A DNA stretch of 49,381 nucleotides from Bdellovibrio sp. ZAP7. Its GTDB lineage: Bacteria; Bdellovibrionota; UBA1018; CAIMNF01. Under the pieces are notes generated by a model. That model did not search any database, was not told the DNA's origin, and was given only the letters and a program-made list of their open reading frames with translations. Numbering within the stretch: position 1 is the stretch's first letter; the number at the start of each line of letters is the position of its first letter. The stretch covers positions 1 through 49,381 of the forward strand of contig CAMCGZ010000018.1 of NCBI GenBank assembly GCA_945874535.1, read 5' to 3'. Both the position numbers and the translations under genes were made by a program. Of the stretch, positions 41,407-49,381 are shown one piece after another.

Positions 41407-42060
41407 TCAGCGGGCGTCCATGTACTGGTTGTACTCTTTTTTGATGTCTTCAATCTTGCCCTCGACCTTGGCCTTTAGGGCCGGATCGTTCTTGAAGCGG
41501 AGGGTCTGGGCGCGGGTGATCATGTCTTCGACCTGCTTTTTGCTGACTTTGGCGAGCACCCAGCAATAAAAGATCGACTTCGCGCCACCGGATTGTGAGA
41601 AGTCGCGCTGCTCCCAGTATTGCTTATTCTTCTCAACACCCGAGATGAGCGCCTTCGAGAGTTGAGAGGAGATCTTGGAGGTCTCAGTCTGGCTGGCAGA
41701 GACCGCACTCACTCCGTTAGAGTCAGTACCGGTAGAGTCGGTGCTGGCCCGGGCGAGCGTGGTGTCCACAAAGGAGCTCACTTGCTTGGCGATGTCGTCG
41801 ATCGCATCGGCGTTGGCTTTTTCGCAGGTCATGCGCTTGTCCGCACCCTGGGACTCGCCCACGTAGTAGTAGAATTTTTCCGTATCCATTCCTTCTTTTT
41901 TGGCCCAAAAATTGGGGTTATCGAGCCAAGCCTCCCGGCCACCCGGAGCGGCATCGGTGACCTTGAATTGCGGAGCTTCCACGGTGACTTCTTTTACCGG
42001 GGCACCGCCACAGGCAGAGAGGATTCCAGTCAGTCCGATCGAGAGTATGATTTTTTTCAT
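41407..42060 (-). CDS. LPP20-like lipoprotein
   Basis: 217 residues from ATG 42060, with AAAGGAA before it. The lipobox is LSAC in MKKIILSIGLTGILSACGG. The region REAWLDNPNFW followed by YYYVGESQGADKRMTCEKANADAIDDIAKQVSSFVD matches the LPP20 pattern 'yvGes....a...A..dA...i'. A low-complexity Ser/Thr stretch (STDSTGTDSNG) follows. It is in the lipoprotein operon, 29 bases from the next LPP20 gene and 30 bases from the LpoB-like gene. Confidence 0.75.
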   Translation of the reverse strand: MKKIILSIGLTGILSACGGAPVKEVTVEAPQFKVTDAAPGGREAWLDNPNFWAKKEGMDTEKFYYYVGESQGADKRMTCEKANADAIDDIAKQVSSFVDTTLARASTDSTGTDSNGVSAVSASQTETSKISSQLSKALISGVEKNKQYWEQRDFSQSGGAKSIFYCWVLAKVSKKQVEDMITRAQTLRFKNDPALKAKVEGKIEDIKKEYNQYMDAR

Positions 42061-42089
42061 ATATATTCCTTTCAAGAATGGTTTTGGAT

Positions 42090-43100
42090 TCAAGGAGTCA
42101 TTTCCCCGATCCGGTTAAAGATCTGGTCGCAGAGATTTTTTGCGAGCTTGTCCGAAACTGCCTCGAGAACGGCACTCCGGCTCCGGGCGGTCTCGGTTTC
42201 GGTGGTTTGAGCCTGGTACTTCTTACCCGATGGTTCAACGATCGCGGCCGAAAGATCGAATCGGATCTTGGTCCATCCTTCCATGCTCATGTGCTGGGGG
42301 CGTTCGGTGATGGTGATTTGGATCTTGCTTGCCGATTCAGGAGCTTTGGCTGAGTCGAATACCTGCCCACCCCGGTCATTCAGGCAGGCTTCGATGTCAC
42401 GGGCAAAGAATGTCTCGCCTACTTTGATTTCGACCGTAAATGCCTTTTTGGAATTCCGCCCGCGCATTCCAGATTCGATCCGATCGAACCTGGAGCGGGA
42501 GGGAGAGGTCTCGAACAAGGCACCCATGCCCAGGACCGCCGCCTCGCTTTGAAGAGTTTCTAACTGTTGGAGCAGCCCTTCGGCCTTCTGGTAGGCCTTG
42601 TTGTTGAAGCGCTCCTCAAGGGAGTCGAGTTCGAGATTCAAGGCACTCTGAAGGCGGTTCGCCTCCATGAGGAGACCCGAGCGGGCAGAGAGCTTATCTA
42701 AGGCAATGAGGGCATAGATTACAGGCCCTACCGTTGCCACCTCTTTAATCTCTGCCCCGCGCAAGTGGGTGGAGGTTTCGAAGGTCACTTCCTTTGCCAT
42801 GTTCTGGTTTGATTCACCAGAAACCGAACCTTGGGTGTTCTGATTCAACGAAGACTGTGCCGAGATCTTGCTCTGGCTTTGGACTTTCACGACAAAACTT
42901 TCGGCCAACTGGCGCTTGGCATCCAAGATCGCCTCTTCTCTGTTTTTGCCTCCTCCAACGGCAGCCAGGAAACGAGTCTGAGGATAAAGAAGCTCGGGCC
43001 GGTTGACCCATTCGGGCGTTCCGTCTTTTTTCACTTCAGGTGCCGAAGCGCAGGCGTTCAAAAGAAGAGAAACTGTGGTCAACACCGCTAGTATTCGCAT
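42090..43100 (-). CDS. LPP20-family lipoprotein
   Basis: 336 residues. Lipobox LNAC in MRILAVLTTVSLLLNACAS. The N-terminal domain has PEWVNRPELLYPQTRFLAAVGGGKNREEAILDAKRQLAESFVVKVQSQS, the LPP20/DUF4136-like signature. A helical region (LQSALNLELDSLEERFNNKAYQKAEGLLQQL) and a second domain like LPP20/CsgG (IEACLNDRGGQVFDSAKAPESASKIQITI) follow. It heads the four-gene operon. The 138-base gap upstream holds an inverted repeat and probably the promoter. No Shine-Dalgarno site is evident. Confidence 0.82.
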   Translation of the reverse strand: MRILAVLTTVSLLLNACASAPEVKKDGTPEWVNRPELLYPQTRFLAAVGGGKNREEAILDAKRQLAESFVVKVQSQSKISAQSSLNQNTQGSVSGESNQNMAKEVTFETSTHLRGAEIKEVATVGPVIYALIALDKLSARSGLLMEANRLQSALNLELDSLEERFNNKAYQKAEGLLQQLETLQSEAAVLGMGALFETSPSRSRFDRIESGMRGRNSKKAFTVEIKVGETFFARDIEACLNDRGGQVFDSAKAPESASKIQITITERPQHMSMEGWTKIRFDLSAAIVEPSGKKYQAQTTETETARSRSAVLEAVSDKLAKNLCDQIFNRIGEMTP

Positions 43101-43213
43101 GGTTTCATTTTAGAATGGGCTTGAAGCAAAGCAAAAAGGTTTCGCTCGATTGAGGTTCTTTTTTATGGATGCCCTGCAGGAGTCAAGAGTTTTGCAACAC
43201 TGTGCGCCCAGGG

Positions 43214-43229
43214 TTGCAGTACTCTGCAA
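43214..43229. repeat. Inverted repeat between two minus-strand lipoprotein genes
   Basis: TTGCAG-TACT-CTGCAA is a perfect inverted repeat. A flanking CACTGT (43198-43203) and ACAGTG (43229-43234) extend it across a ten-base bulge. It lies 10 bases beyond the stop of the giant Ig lipoprotein and before the LPP20 promoter. No T tract follows, so it may be an operator or a partial terminator. Confidence 0.3.
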
Positions 43230-43238
43230 CAGTGCCCA

Positions 43239-46200
43239 TCATTGAGTCGGGTTGAATGCTGCGCTCGGGACAACAGATACATTTCTAACGGTTTGCGAAA
43301 TCCGAATTTCATCCAGCATTCCGCTTAATCTTGTAGGTGAGGTGGATCCAGTTGGACCCGTTCCAATTCTTAGGGGTGAATTGGTGACTGCCAGGGTGCT
43401 CGAGCTCGTTCCGACGTTACCGTTAGTAACGGTCCACCGTTTAGTGGCAGATCCATTGGTCGTGCCGGTGTAAATTGAAACAACACCTTGAGAATAGGTC
43501 ACTGCAAAGTAATTCCAAGTACTTGAATTATAGGTGATTCTGCATGCGGTGGTCGTTTTTATCGTGGAGTTTCCGCTCAGCATGGTGAGGACATCGATGC
43601 AGTATTTTGACGAGTCCGGTCTACGAACCCGCACTTCGTACGACAAACTCGTACTCGAGGCCGACTTCGAGACTAGGGTATAATAGATGGAAGAGGATCG
43701 GGTCATACTCAGCCTAAAGAATCCTTCGATCGTAAGACCAGAGCTCCCGAGATTCAAAGTGTCGTTTTGTGCAGTAGATAATGAGCCGGTTGAGGCAGTG
43801 GTAAAACTTGCCCCAGAGGTCGTGAATTGACCCCCTGTTGCCGAGGTGACTGAGCCTGAAGCGGTGGCGTGGTTCAGGTATGGACCGCTATCGTTGGCAA
43901 GACTAGAGGTGCTATTGAAACGATAGTAGGCCACGGTATTGAACGCTTTTTGTTCCCAGCTTACAGTGGTTGCTAAACTCACGTTCCCAGCCAGATCAGT
44001 CCCTCGGATCGAGAAGCTGTGCAGACCATTAGCTGGTGAGATTGATACTGGCGAAATACAGGGTCCAAAGGTGGCGGAATCTAACTTGCATTCATATGTT
44101 GTACCCGGTTCATTCGAGCTGAATACAAATCCTGCACTTGTGGAGTAATGAATAAGGCTTGGCTGAGCAGAGAGAGTCAAAATCGGGGAAACGGTGTCCC
44201 GAACCCACTCAAACGAAGTGGGTGCAGAGTCGACTTGATTCATGGTTTCAATTAGCTCATAATTCAGGGTTCCGTCTGCAGTCGGTGCCAGGACAAAGGA
44301 GAAGCTTCCATTTTGCGTACAAGTTGTTGATCCACTCTGCTGTCCTGTCAGAGTCACGATATTGCCAGCTGTGCAGATTCCGTTGAGGGTCAGAGTTTGT
44401 TGGTTGCTAATGTGGGGATTTGAGCTCGGACTCAATATCACGGGGGGTGCAACAGAATTTGCATCACGACTCCAGTGAAGATCCGTGTTGAGGGAGCGGT
44501 TCTGGGCTAAATCGGTTTGGTAAATCCTGAAGTCGTACTCGCCGTCACTGAGGTGGCTGATGGTCCAACTGAAAAACCCGCCTTGGCAAATCTCGGAATG
44601 CTGATAAGCCCCTTCGAGGAAAAGGGTAGCGCCCGTTTCGCAAGTTCCTTGCAGATGAAGATCGCCAGGAGCAACGTAGGGGTTCGAGGAAGGTGAAACA
44701 AGGGCTGGAGCAAGGGGCGCAACGGTGTCGACAATCCACAGCACTGATACGGGAGCCGACGAGGCTCCAGTGTTCAGGTTGGTCTGATCTACCAGAATGG
44801 AGTAAGTGCCGTCTGAAGGTTTTGTAATACTGAATTGGGCGTTGTTGTTAGAACAGGTCGCCGTCAACGAGTCGGAGGGGAGTGTTACTTCGCTTGCCTG
44901 AATGTCACCCGTGAGGCCCACCTCTCCTGCCAATGGCGAGAAGCTATTACATCCGGCCTTGATAGTGAGGCTTCTTACATTCGTATAAATCGGACTTTGT
45001 GCAGGTTCGATCAAGTTCGGCGTGGAGGGAATTGTGGTATCTATGGTCCATTCGAATGACAGGTCAGTCGAGACATTACCAGCTAGATCTCGTTGGTTTA
45101 GGGAGTAACTGTAGATTCCATCTCCGGTTTGGGAAAGGGGGAAACTGAAGGTTTCGCTTGGTGTACAGGGTAAAGTGGAAACCGTGTTCGCTGGCAGTGT
45201 GGTGAGAGCGACTGTTGCTCCATTTTCACACGAACCTGTCAAAGCCAAGAAGGTATCACCAGAAATGTATGGATTGGTTCCAGGCTGAGTGATTGTCACG
45301 GGGAGGGGCGCTACAGTGTCTCGAATCCAGATTTGGTGAGCTTGGCCAGAGCTGTTTCCTGCCAAGTCTTTTTGAGATACAAGATAGCTTTTTACTCCGT
45401 CTGAAGTGGCCTGAACGGCAAAAGAATAGTTTCCCCCAGAGCAAATGGTTTGCTGTTGGGAATCGCCATCGAGGGTGAGTGTGGATTCATCCTCGCAGGT
45501 ACCGGCAATAATGATAGAGCTGCCATTCGAAGTGAGTGGAGAAGAAGCGGGTGAGTTGATAGTGGGAACATTTGGTGCGATGGTATCTCGAATCCACTCA
45601 AATGAAACAGATCCAGAGTCGATGCTTACGGGGGATTTTTGGTACAGCATGAAGCTGTAGGAGCCGTCTTGAGAGCGAGCGATACTCATCGAATATGCCC
45701 CTTGGAGGCAAGGGCTGCTGGCTTCTATGCCTGAATCGCCCTCGGCTCGGACGGTGTGGCCTTCGGTATAAGTACCGCTGATGGTGATTGAGTCTTGATT
45801 GGAATAATAAGGGTTTTGAAGCGGGGAACCCAGGGTCGGCGGTTCAGGAGTCGCGGTATCACGGATCCAGATCCATGAGATCGAGTTTGAAACGTTCTGA
45901 GCGATGTCGGTCTGTTTTAATTGGTAAGTTCTGGCTCCATCACTTGCGGCGCTGATTTGAAATGAAAACCCACCCCCCGAGCACGTCGTACTTCGAGCCA
46001 ATGCACCCGTGAGAGATACAGTGGCTCCTGATTCACAGGAGCCGGTAAGGATGACTTCGTCCCCTGAGCTGGTGTAAGGAGAGGTGCCGGGGCCCGACAC
46101 TACGATTGGGGAGGGTGATAGGGTGTCCCTTTCCCAGGTAACCGACGACGCGGGTGAAATCAGCCCTGCTGGGGTTTTTTGGTAGAAGCTGTAAGTCCGT

Positions 46201-47324
46201 GTACCGTCGGTCGTGGCGGCGGCCATAGCCGTGAATGTGCCGGAATTACAATTTGCGGTTCCCGTGGATGATCCAGAGAAAAGAACTGTATTCCCGGTTG
46301 TGCATGTGCCAGTGATCACCAAGCTGTTTTGATTCGTCACGACAGGATTCAGATTCGGGCTGGTGATGAGGGGTGCAGTTGGGACGGTGGTTATTCGAGT
46401 CCAGGTGCGAGAAACCTCGGAGGAGTGATTGCCAGCAATGTCGGTTTGTTTGATCCTCAGCAAAAAATCGCCATCGGTGCTCGATGAAACAGTTAGAGAA
46501 TAAGCCCCAGCCATACAGGGAGCTTGCGAAGAAAGGTCCCCTGTGAGGGAAACTAGGGCGTCAGTCTCACAGGTGCCGGTCAAGACTAGTGTCGAAAGAC
46601 TATTCACCACCGGGTTGCCAGACGGTGCATCTATTGTCACGTTACCGGGAGCCACGGTGTCCCGAACCCAAATAACGGTGGAGGCAGCCGAGAACGCCCC
46701 ATTGCTCTTTTTTTGCTTGATCTGGACTTCATAAGACCCATCTACGAGAGCTGAAACGAGCATCGAGAATCTTCCCGATGCGTTACACGTCGTAGAGGCT
46801 GCCAAATCTCCCGATGCCTGAACAGAGTAGCCTGCAACACAGGTTCCTGACAAAAGCATTCCGTTGGTGTTGGTGTACACTGGGTTAGTGGGAGGAGTTG
46901 TGATGGTCGGAGTCGTAGGTAGGCTCGTGTCCCGGATCCACTGGAACGGTGCTGTGGTGGTAACAGCACCTTCTGGGAGGGTGTGGGTGAGAGTGTAGTT
47001 GTAGGTGCCGTCTGCGGTTTGCCCCAAAACAAAAGAAAAAACACCAGTGGAGCAGGTGGATGTTTCAGTTTCAGCACCAGATATTTCCACGCTTGCCCCG
47101 GTCACACAGGTGCCCTGGAGAGTCAGATTCGTGTCTGCTGAAGTAATGGGGTTTGAGGCCGGAAGAGAGATGGCAAAAGATTTCCCGGGGCCGGTGGAAG
47201 TGTTGTTTCTGATCAGCGACTTGGCCGAAACTTTCTCACGCTTCGAGCACGCAGTGAGACCGGAGGCCAATGCCCCGGCACACAACAACACTCGAATGGT
47301 GTAGCCCCAAGTTTTTGTTTTCAC
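43239..47324 (-). CDS. Giant Ig-repeat lipoprotein with LamG-like C-terminus
   Basis: 1361 residues from GTG 47324 (GAGAG upstream). The longer frame to 47582 has no signal and is rejected. The lipobox is LTAC at residues 23-26. Residues about 50-1030 hold eleven Ig-like repeats of about 80-90 residues, each with a 'GTC' Cys near the start, a second Cys, a 'DG.Y.' turn and a 'W.RDT' link. Repeat 6 has Tyr in place of its first Cys. A twelfth Ig-like unit (EPGTTYECKLDSATFGPC) follows, then a LamG/concanavalin-like jellyroll (VAYYRFNSTSSLANDSG, LTIEGFFRLS, LDEIRIS). It is likely a long surface fibre or adhesin anchored by lipid, with a carbohydrate-binding tip. Confidence 0.85.
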   Translation of the reverse strand: MKTKTWGYTIRVLLCAGALASGLTACSKREKVSAKSLIRNNTSTGPGKSFAISLPASNPITSADTNLTLQGTCVTGASVEISGAETETSTCSTGVFSFVLGQTADGTYNYTLTHTLPEGAVTTTAPFQWIRDTSLPTTPTITTPPTNPVYTNTNGMLLSGTCVAGYSVQASGDLAASTTCNASGRFSMLVSALVDGSYEVQIKQKKSNGAFSAASTVIWVRDTVAPGNVTIDAPSGNPVVNSLSTLVLTGTCETDALVSLTGDLSSQAPCMAGAYSLTVSSSTDGDFLLRIKQTDIAGNHSSEVSRTWTRITTVPTAPLITSPNLNPVVTNQNSLVITGTCTTGNTVLFSGSSTGTANCNSGTFTAMAAATTDGTRTYSFYQKTPAGLISPASSVTWERDTLSPSPIVVSGPGTSPYTSSGDEVILTGSCESGATVSLTGALARSTTCSGGGFSFQISAASDGARTYQLKQTDIAQNVSNSISWIWIRDTATPEPPTLGSPLQNPYYSNQDSITISGTYTEGHTVRAEGDSGIEASSPCLQGAYSMSIARSQDGSYSFMLYQKSPVSIDSGSVSFEWIRDTIAPNVPTINSPASSPLTSNGSSIIIAGTCEDESTLTLDGDSQQQTICSGGNYSFAVQATSDGVKSYLVSQKDLAGNSSGQAHQIWIRDTVAPLPVTITQPGTNPYISGDTFLALTGSCENGATVALTTLPANTVSTLPCTPSETFSFPLSQTGDGIYSYSLNQRDLAGNVSTDLSFEWTIDTTIPSTPNLIEPAQSPIYTNVRSLTIKAGCNSFSPLAGEVGLTGDIQASEVTLPSDSLTATCSNNNAQFSITKPSDGTYSILVDQTNLNTGASSAPVSVLWIVDTVAPLAPALVSPSSNPYVAPGDLHLQGTCETGATLFLEGAYQHSEICQGGFFSWTISHLSDGEYDFRIYQTDLAQNRSLNTDLHWSRDANSVAPPVILSPSSNPHISNQQTLTLNGICTAGNIVTLTGQQSGSTTCTQNGSFSFVLAPTADGTLNYELIETMNQVDSAPTSFEWVRDTVSPILTLSAQPSLIHYSTSAGFVFSSNEPGTTYECKLDSATFGPCISPVSISPANGLHSFSIRGTDLAGNVSLATTVSWEQKAFNTVAYYRFNSTSSLANDSGPYLNHATASGSVTSATGGQFTTSGASFTTASTGSLSTAQNDTLNLGSSGLTIEGFFRLSMTRSSSIYYTLVSKSASSTSLSYEVRVRRPDSSKYCIDVLTMLSGNSTIKTTTACRITYNSSTWNYFAVTYSQGVVSIYTGTTNGSATKRWTVTNGNVGTSSSTLAVTNSPLRIGTGPTGSTSPTRLSGMLDEIRISQTVRNVSVVPSAAFNPTQ

Positions 47325-47388
47325 CCGTTGAACTCTCGTTCCCGCTCCATCCTTAATACTATCGGTTTTGAGCGATAAAAATGAGAGT

Positions 47389-47400
47389 GTCACAGGTGAC
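47389..47400. promoter_or_regulatory. Inverted repeat upstream of the giant lipoprotein
   Basis: GTCAC-AG-GTGAC is a perfect inverted repeat lying 65-76 bases before the GTG start of the Ig-repeat lipoprotein, a likely operator position. The remaining bases of the 47325-47785 gap show a direct repeat TAATTTCGA (47433-47441, 47476-47484) and one doubtful ORF. Confidence 0.3.
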
Positions 47401-47496
47401 CTATCCGGGGTTTGACACCTCCTAAATGACGGTAATTTCGAAGCTGTTTTTTTGGCGCTCGAGATGCCTGAAAAATAATTTCGATGATTCTCGTAG

Positions 47497-47730
47497 ATGA
47501 CTCGTGTGTCCTGCCCTGTCCTACCCCGGACGGATGATGGACTCATGAGTTTCACTTGGATCGGGGCCCGCGGGCCGTTCAAATCCTACGACGAAGACGG
47601 GCTCGATGGGGCACTGAAGGAAGATTCCGCGCTTCCGACGACTGTTGGTTCCATGTACATCTTCGACGCTCAGAACCTTTTGTTCGAGCCCGAACTCGAG
47701 GGGATTGTTCTCGATGTCAGGAATTTTTAG
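47497..47730 (+). CDS. Doubtful small ORF, up to 77 residues
   Basis: A plus-strand ORF (also startable at ATG 47545, 61 residues) in the gap between the Ig lipoprotein and the WYL regulator. The sequence MSFTWIGARGPFKSYDEDG ... VLDVRNF has ordinary amino-acid composition but no family and only a poor ribosome site. A minus-strand ORF of similar quality covers the same bases. It may be a real small gene or chance. Confidence 0.25.
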   Translation: MTRVSCPVLPRTDDGLMSFTWIGARGPFKSYDEDGLDGALKEDSALPTTVGSMYIFDAQNLLFEPELEGIVLDVRNF

Positions 47731-47785
47731 TGGGTCGTTTTCAGTGCGACCCCTTATGACACAGGCGTGTGGGAGGGTGTGGCGA

Positions 47786-48793
47786 ATGAAGGTCAAAAAA
47801 GGGCGGAACTCGCAGATCGCGCGTGTGATCAGCTTGCTCGATATTTTTGAAGGGGCCACGGGCGGGCTCACGGTGGCGGAACTCCACGAACGGCTGTCGG
47901 ACCGGGGGCATGAGATCGGCCGGCGCACCATTTATCGCGACCTCGAGGCGCTCTCGAAGGCGGGCTTCCCGGTGTTTCCGGAGGGCGAGGAGGGCATCAA
48001 CCAGCGCTTCACCCTCGACCGGAAGACCCGGATCCCCGATTATCTGGCCTTCACCTCAAAAGAGCTCTTTGCGCTCTTCATGGCCCGGGGAGCGCTTCAG
48101 CACCTCCGGAGTTCGCCTTTTCATCCGGACCTTGAGGGCGCCTTCCACAAGCTCGAGGAACATTTAGGACTGAAGCAAGTGCGCCACCTGGCCGAGCTCG
48201 AGAGCGAGATCCGCTTCCACCCCGGGCCCGAGTGGGGAGCGGGTGTGCACCCCGAGGTGCTCGAGACCCTGCGGGCCGCCTGCGCAGAACGGCAGGTGCT
48301 CGAGTGTGTGTACCAGTCGGCAAGCTCGAAGCAGAAGGGCAAGCGTCGGCTCGGGCCGCATTACCTGTGCTATTCGAAGGGGAGCCTGTACCTCGTGGCG
48401 GAAGACCTCGGTGACCTTAAGGTGAAACTCTTTGCCGTGCCCCGCATGGAAGAGGCGCAGATGTCGAGCGAAGCGTACGAAGGCAACCCGAGCGAGCCCG
48501 CGGATCTGTTTGATGGATCCTTCGGGATCCACACCTCGGGGCCGGCTGAAGAGGTGGAAATCGAGTTCCTGCCCGAGGCCGCTCCCTATGTGCGTGAGCG
48601 GAAGTGGCACTCCTCACAAAAGCTGAAGACCCTCCCCGATGGCAAATTGCGACTGAGTCTCAAGGTCTCGATCGACCGCGAGCTCATGCACTGGGTGCTC
48701 TCGTTCGGGCCCCGGGCCAGGGCGCTCGGGCCCGAGCCGCTGGTGGGCCAGCTCAAGGAGTTGATCGAAGCCATGCGAGAGGGGTATAATTAA
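47786..48793 (+). CDS. WYL-domain transcriptional regulator
   Basis: 335 residues. ATG 47786 has GGGAGGG about nine bases upstream. The N-terminal winged HTH is VISLLDIFEGATGGLTVAELHERL, RRTIYRDLEALSKAGFPVF. The WYL domain follows (VLECVYQSASSKQKGKRRLGPHYLCYSKGSLYLVAEDL), with Tyr-Leu-Cys in place of Trp-Tyr-Leu, and a WCX-like end. Such proteins act as transcription factors that sense nucleic acid or nucleotides, often near defence or DNA-damage genes. The gene is clearly richer in G and C at third positions than its neighbours. YbjN follows 24 bases later. Confidence 0.9.
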   Translation: MKVKKGRNSQIARVISLLDIFEGATGGLTVAELHERLSDRGHEIGRRTIYRDLEALSKAGFPVFPEGEEGINQRFTLDRKTRIPDYLAFTSKELFALFMARGALQHLRSSPFHPDLEGAFHKLEEHLGLKQVRHLAELESEIRFHPGPEWGAGVHPEVLETLRAACAERQVLECVYQSASSKQKGKRRLGPHYLCYSKGSLYLVAEDLGDLKVKLFAVPRMEEAQMSSEAYEGNPSEPADLFDGSFGIHTSGPAEEVEIEFLPEAAPYVRERKWHSSQKLKTLPDGKLRLSLKVSIDRELMHWVLSFGPRARALGPEPLVGQLKELIEAMREGYN

Positions 48794-48817
48794 AGTCTGA
48801 CCCGAAAGAGGTGTCTT

Positions 48818-49288
48818 ATGAGTCTTTTGGCCATCGTTGAAGAGGCGCTCGTCAATCAGCTCGGAATCAAGAAGGTCCGGCGGGACGAAGAGGAGCAGAC
48901 TATCCAGTTCACCGTCGGAGTGAATCACACGGATGTGAGGGTTCATTGCAGGTTATTGACCGAGCCCGATATGTTGGCGATCAGTTGCTACTTCGATGTG
49001 AAGATTCCGGAGGCCCGCCGCTCAGAAATCCTCGAGTATGCTATGAGGCGGAGTCTTCGCTTCAAGTACGGCAATGACATGATCTACGACGACGGCTACA
49101 TCCACTACACCTACCACTTCATCCAGGGTCAAGTGCTCGACCCGGGCCTCGTCGCGAATATGATCGATGCTGGGATCCGGACCACAGATGCGGCTTTTCC
49201 GGGAGTGATGGCGATTCTGTTCGGCGGCAAAACGGCCGAGGAGCTGTTTGCCGAAGAGGACGAGAAGCGGCGGAAGGGTTCGAATTGA
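48818..49288 (+). CDS. YbjN-domain protein
   Basis: 156 residues, cytoplasmic. It matches the YbjN (PF10722) pattern: IQFTVGVNHTDVRVHCRLLTEPDMLAISCYFDVKIPEARRSEILEYAMRRSLRFKYGNDMIYDDGYIHYTYHFI. Members look like small two-layer proteins related to type III secretion chaperones. E. coli YbjN affects motility, biofilm and stress. The C-terminus is acidic and basic charged (EELFAEEDEKRRKG). AAAGAGG precedes the ATG, and it is probably co-transcribed with the WYL regulator 24 bases upstream. Confidence 0.85.
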   Translation: MSLLAIVEEALVNQLGIKKVRRDEEEQTIQFTVGVNHTDVRVHCRLLTEPDMLAISCYFDVKIPEARRSEILEYAMRRSLRFKYGNDMIYDDGYIHYTYHFIQGQVLDPGLVANMIDAGIRTTDAAFPGVMAILFGGKTAEELFAEEDEKRRKGSN

Positions 49289-49336
49289 GGGCTGTGTTTT
49301 TGTCCAAGTAACTTCAACTTTACTAAGCCCTTTTCC

Positions 49337-49356
49337 GCAGCTTTCTTTTAAGCTGC
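49337..49356. repeat. Hairpin after ybjN
   Basis: GCAGCTT (49337-49343) and AAGCTGC (49350-49356) form a seven-pair stem with a TCTTTT loop. No T tract follows on either strand, so it is not a standard terminator. It lies 49 bases after the YbjN stop. Confidence 0.3.
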
Positions 49357-49381
49357 AGAAGAATCACCCGTTCCCGCTGGC

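Noticed and set aside
40729-41478. 249-residue plus-strand ORF
   Set aside because: Opposite the LpoB-like gene, which has clear family sequence and fits its operon.
43300-47200. CRISPR-like or tandem DNA repeats suspected from periodic sequence
   Set aside because: The periodicity of about 250 bases is protein-level Ig repetition. The DNA copies are diverged and there are no short identical repeats with spacers.
47521-47931. 136-residue minus-strand ORF upstream of the Ig lipoprotein
   Set aside because: Runs opposite the WYL HTH start, is rich in Arg/Ser/Pro, and lacks a ribosome site or known motif.
49337-49356. Rho-independent terminator after ybjN
   Set aside because: The stem is good but no T run follows on either strand, so it is listed only as a hairpin.

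Overview
The window reads as DNA of a Gram-negative bacterium. It has many Sec signal peptides, lipoboxes, outer-membrane barrels, a TonB-dependent receptor and a TolC-type efflux triad. The mix of a Tat-exported DUF1501-like protein beside a CxxCH protein, secreted hypotheticals, LPP20/LpoB lipoproteins and an AlkB hydroxylase recalls Bdellovibrionota (Oligoflexia/Bdellovibrionia), but no rRNA or marker gene is present, so this placement is inference. No tRNA, rRNA, CRISPR array, insertion sequence or integrase was seen.

The centre (about 13.9-22.1 kb) is a replicon backbone. In order it holds a HTH excisionase-like gene, a 299-bp leader with inverted repeats (candidate parS/operator), parA (type Ib), a small overlapping partner gene, an ABC-HlyD-TolC export operon, an origin-like array of twelve 17-bp iterons in three groups of four with helical spacing, and a 539-residue replication initiator. 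The window is therefore probably part of a plasmid, megaplasmid or chromid, or a chromosome carrying such an element. Two stray iteron copies lie 4-5 kb beyond the initiator.

Left arm (0-13.9 kb): a Tat/cytochrome-like pair, ahpC with a terminator, an outer-membrane transporter-like protein, a 44-residue membrane peptide, dinB with two minus-strand genes upstream, a FemAB-like acyltransferase, a rhodanese-START fusion, a PhnA-domain fusion, a secreted HExxH protein, a secreted cyclophilin, a secreted SGNH hydrolase and a secreted coiled-coil protein.

Right arm (22-49.4 kb): outer-membrane barrels, a DUF2905 protein, a methyltransferase/glycosyltransferase pair, an apparently Fur-controlled TonB receptor, an S4-domain protein, AlkB coupled to a Cys-rich Pro-linker protein, a receiver-domain protein, a secreted HNH protein divergent from a SRAP (HMCES/YedK) protein with a long helical insert, a LemA-GIDE-DUF1460 operon, a transglutaminase-like secreted protein, a four-gene lipoprotein operon (LPP20, LPP20-like, LpoB-like, COG3014-like), a giant Ig-repeat lipoprotein with a LamG end, and a WYL regulator followed by a YbjN protein.

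A general trait is extreme compactness at gene ends. Seven of the eight convergent gene pairs overlap, three of them by interlocked stop codons (TTAA, TTAG, CTAA). Only two convincing intrinsic terminators were seen. Many start codons proposed here are chosen by signal peptides or Shine-Dalgarno sites and lie downstream of the longest possible start.
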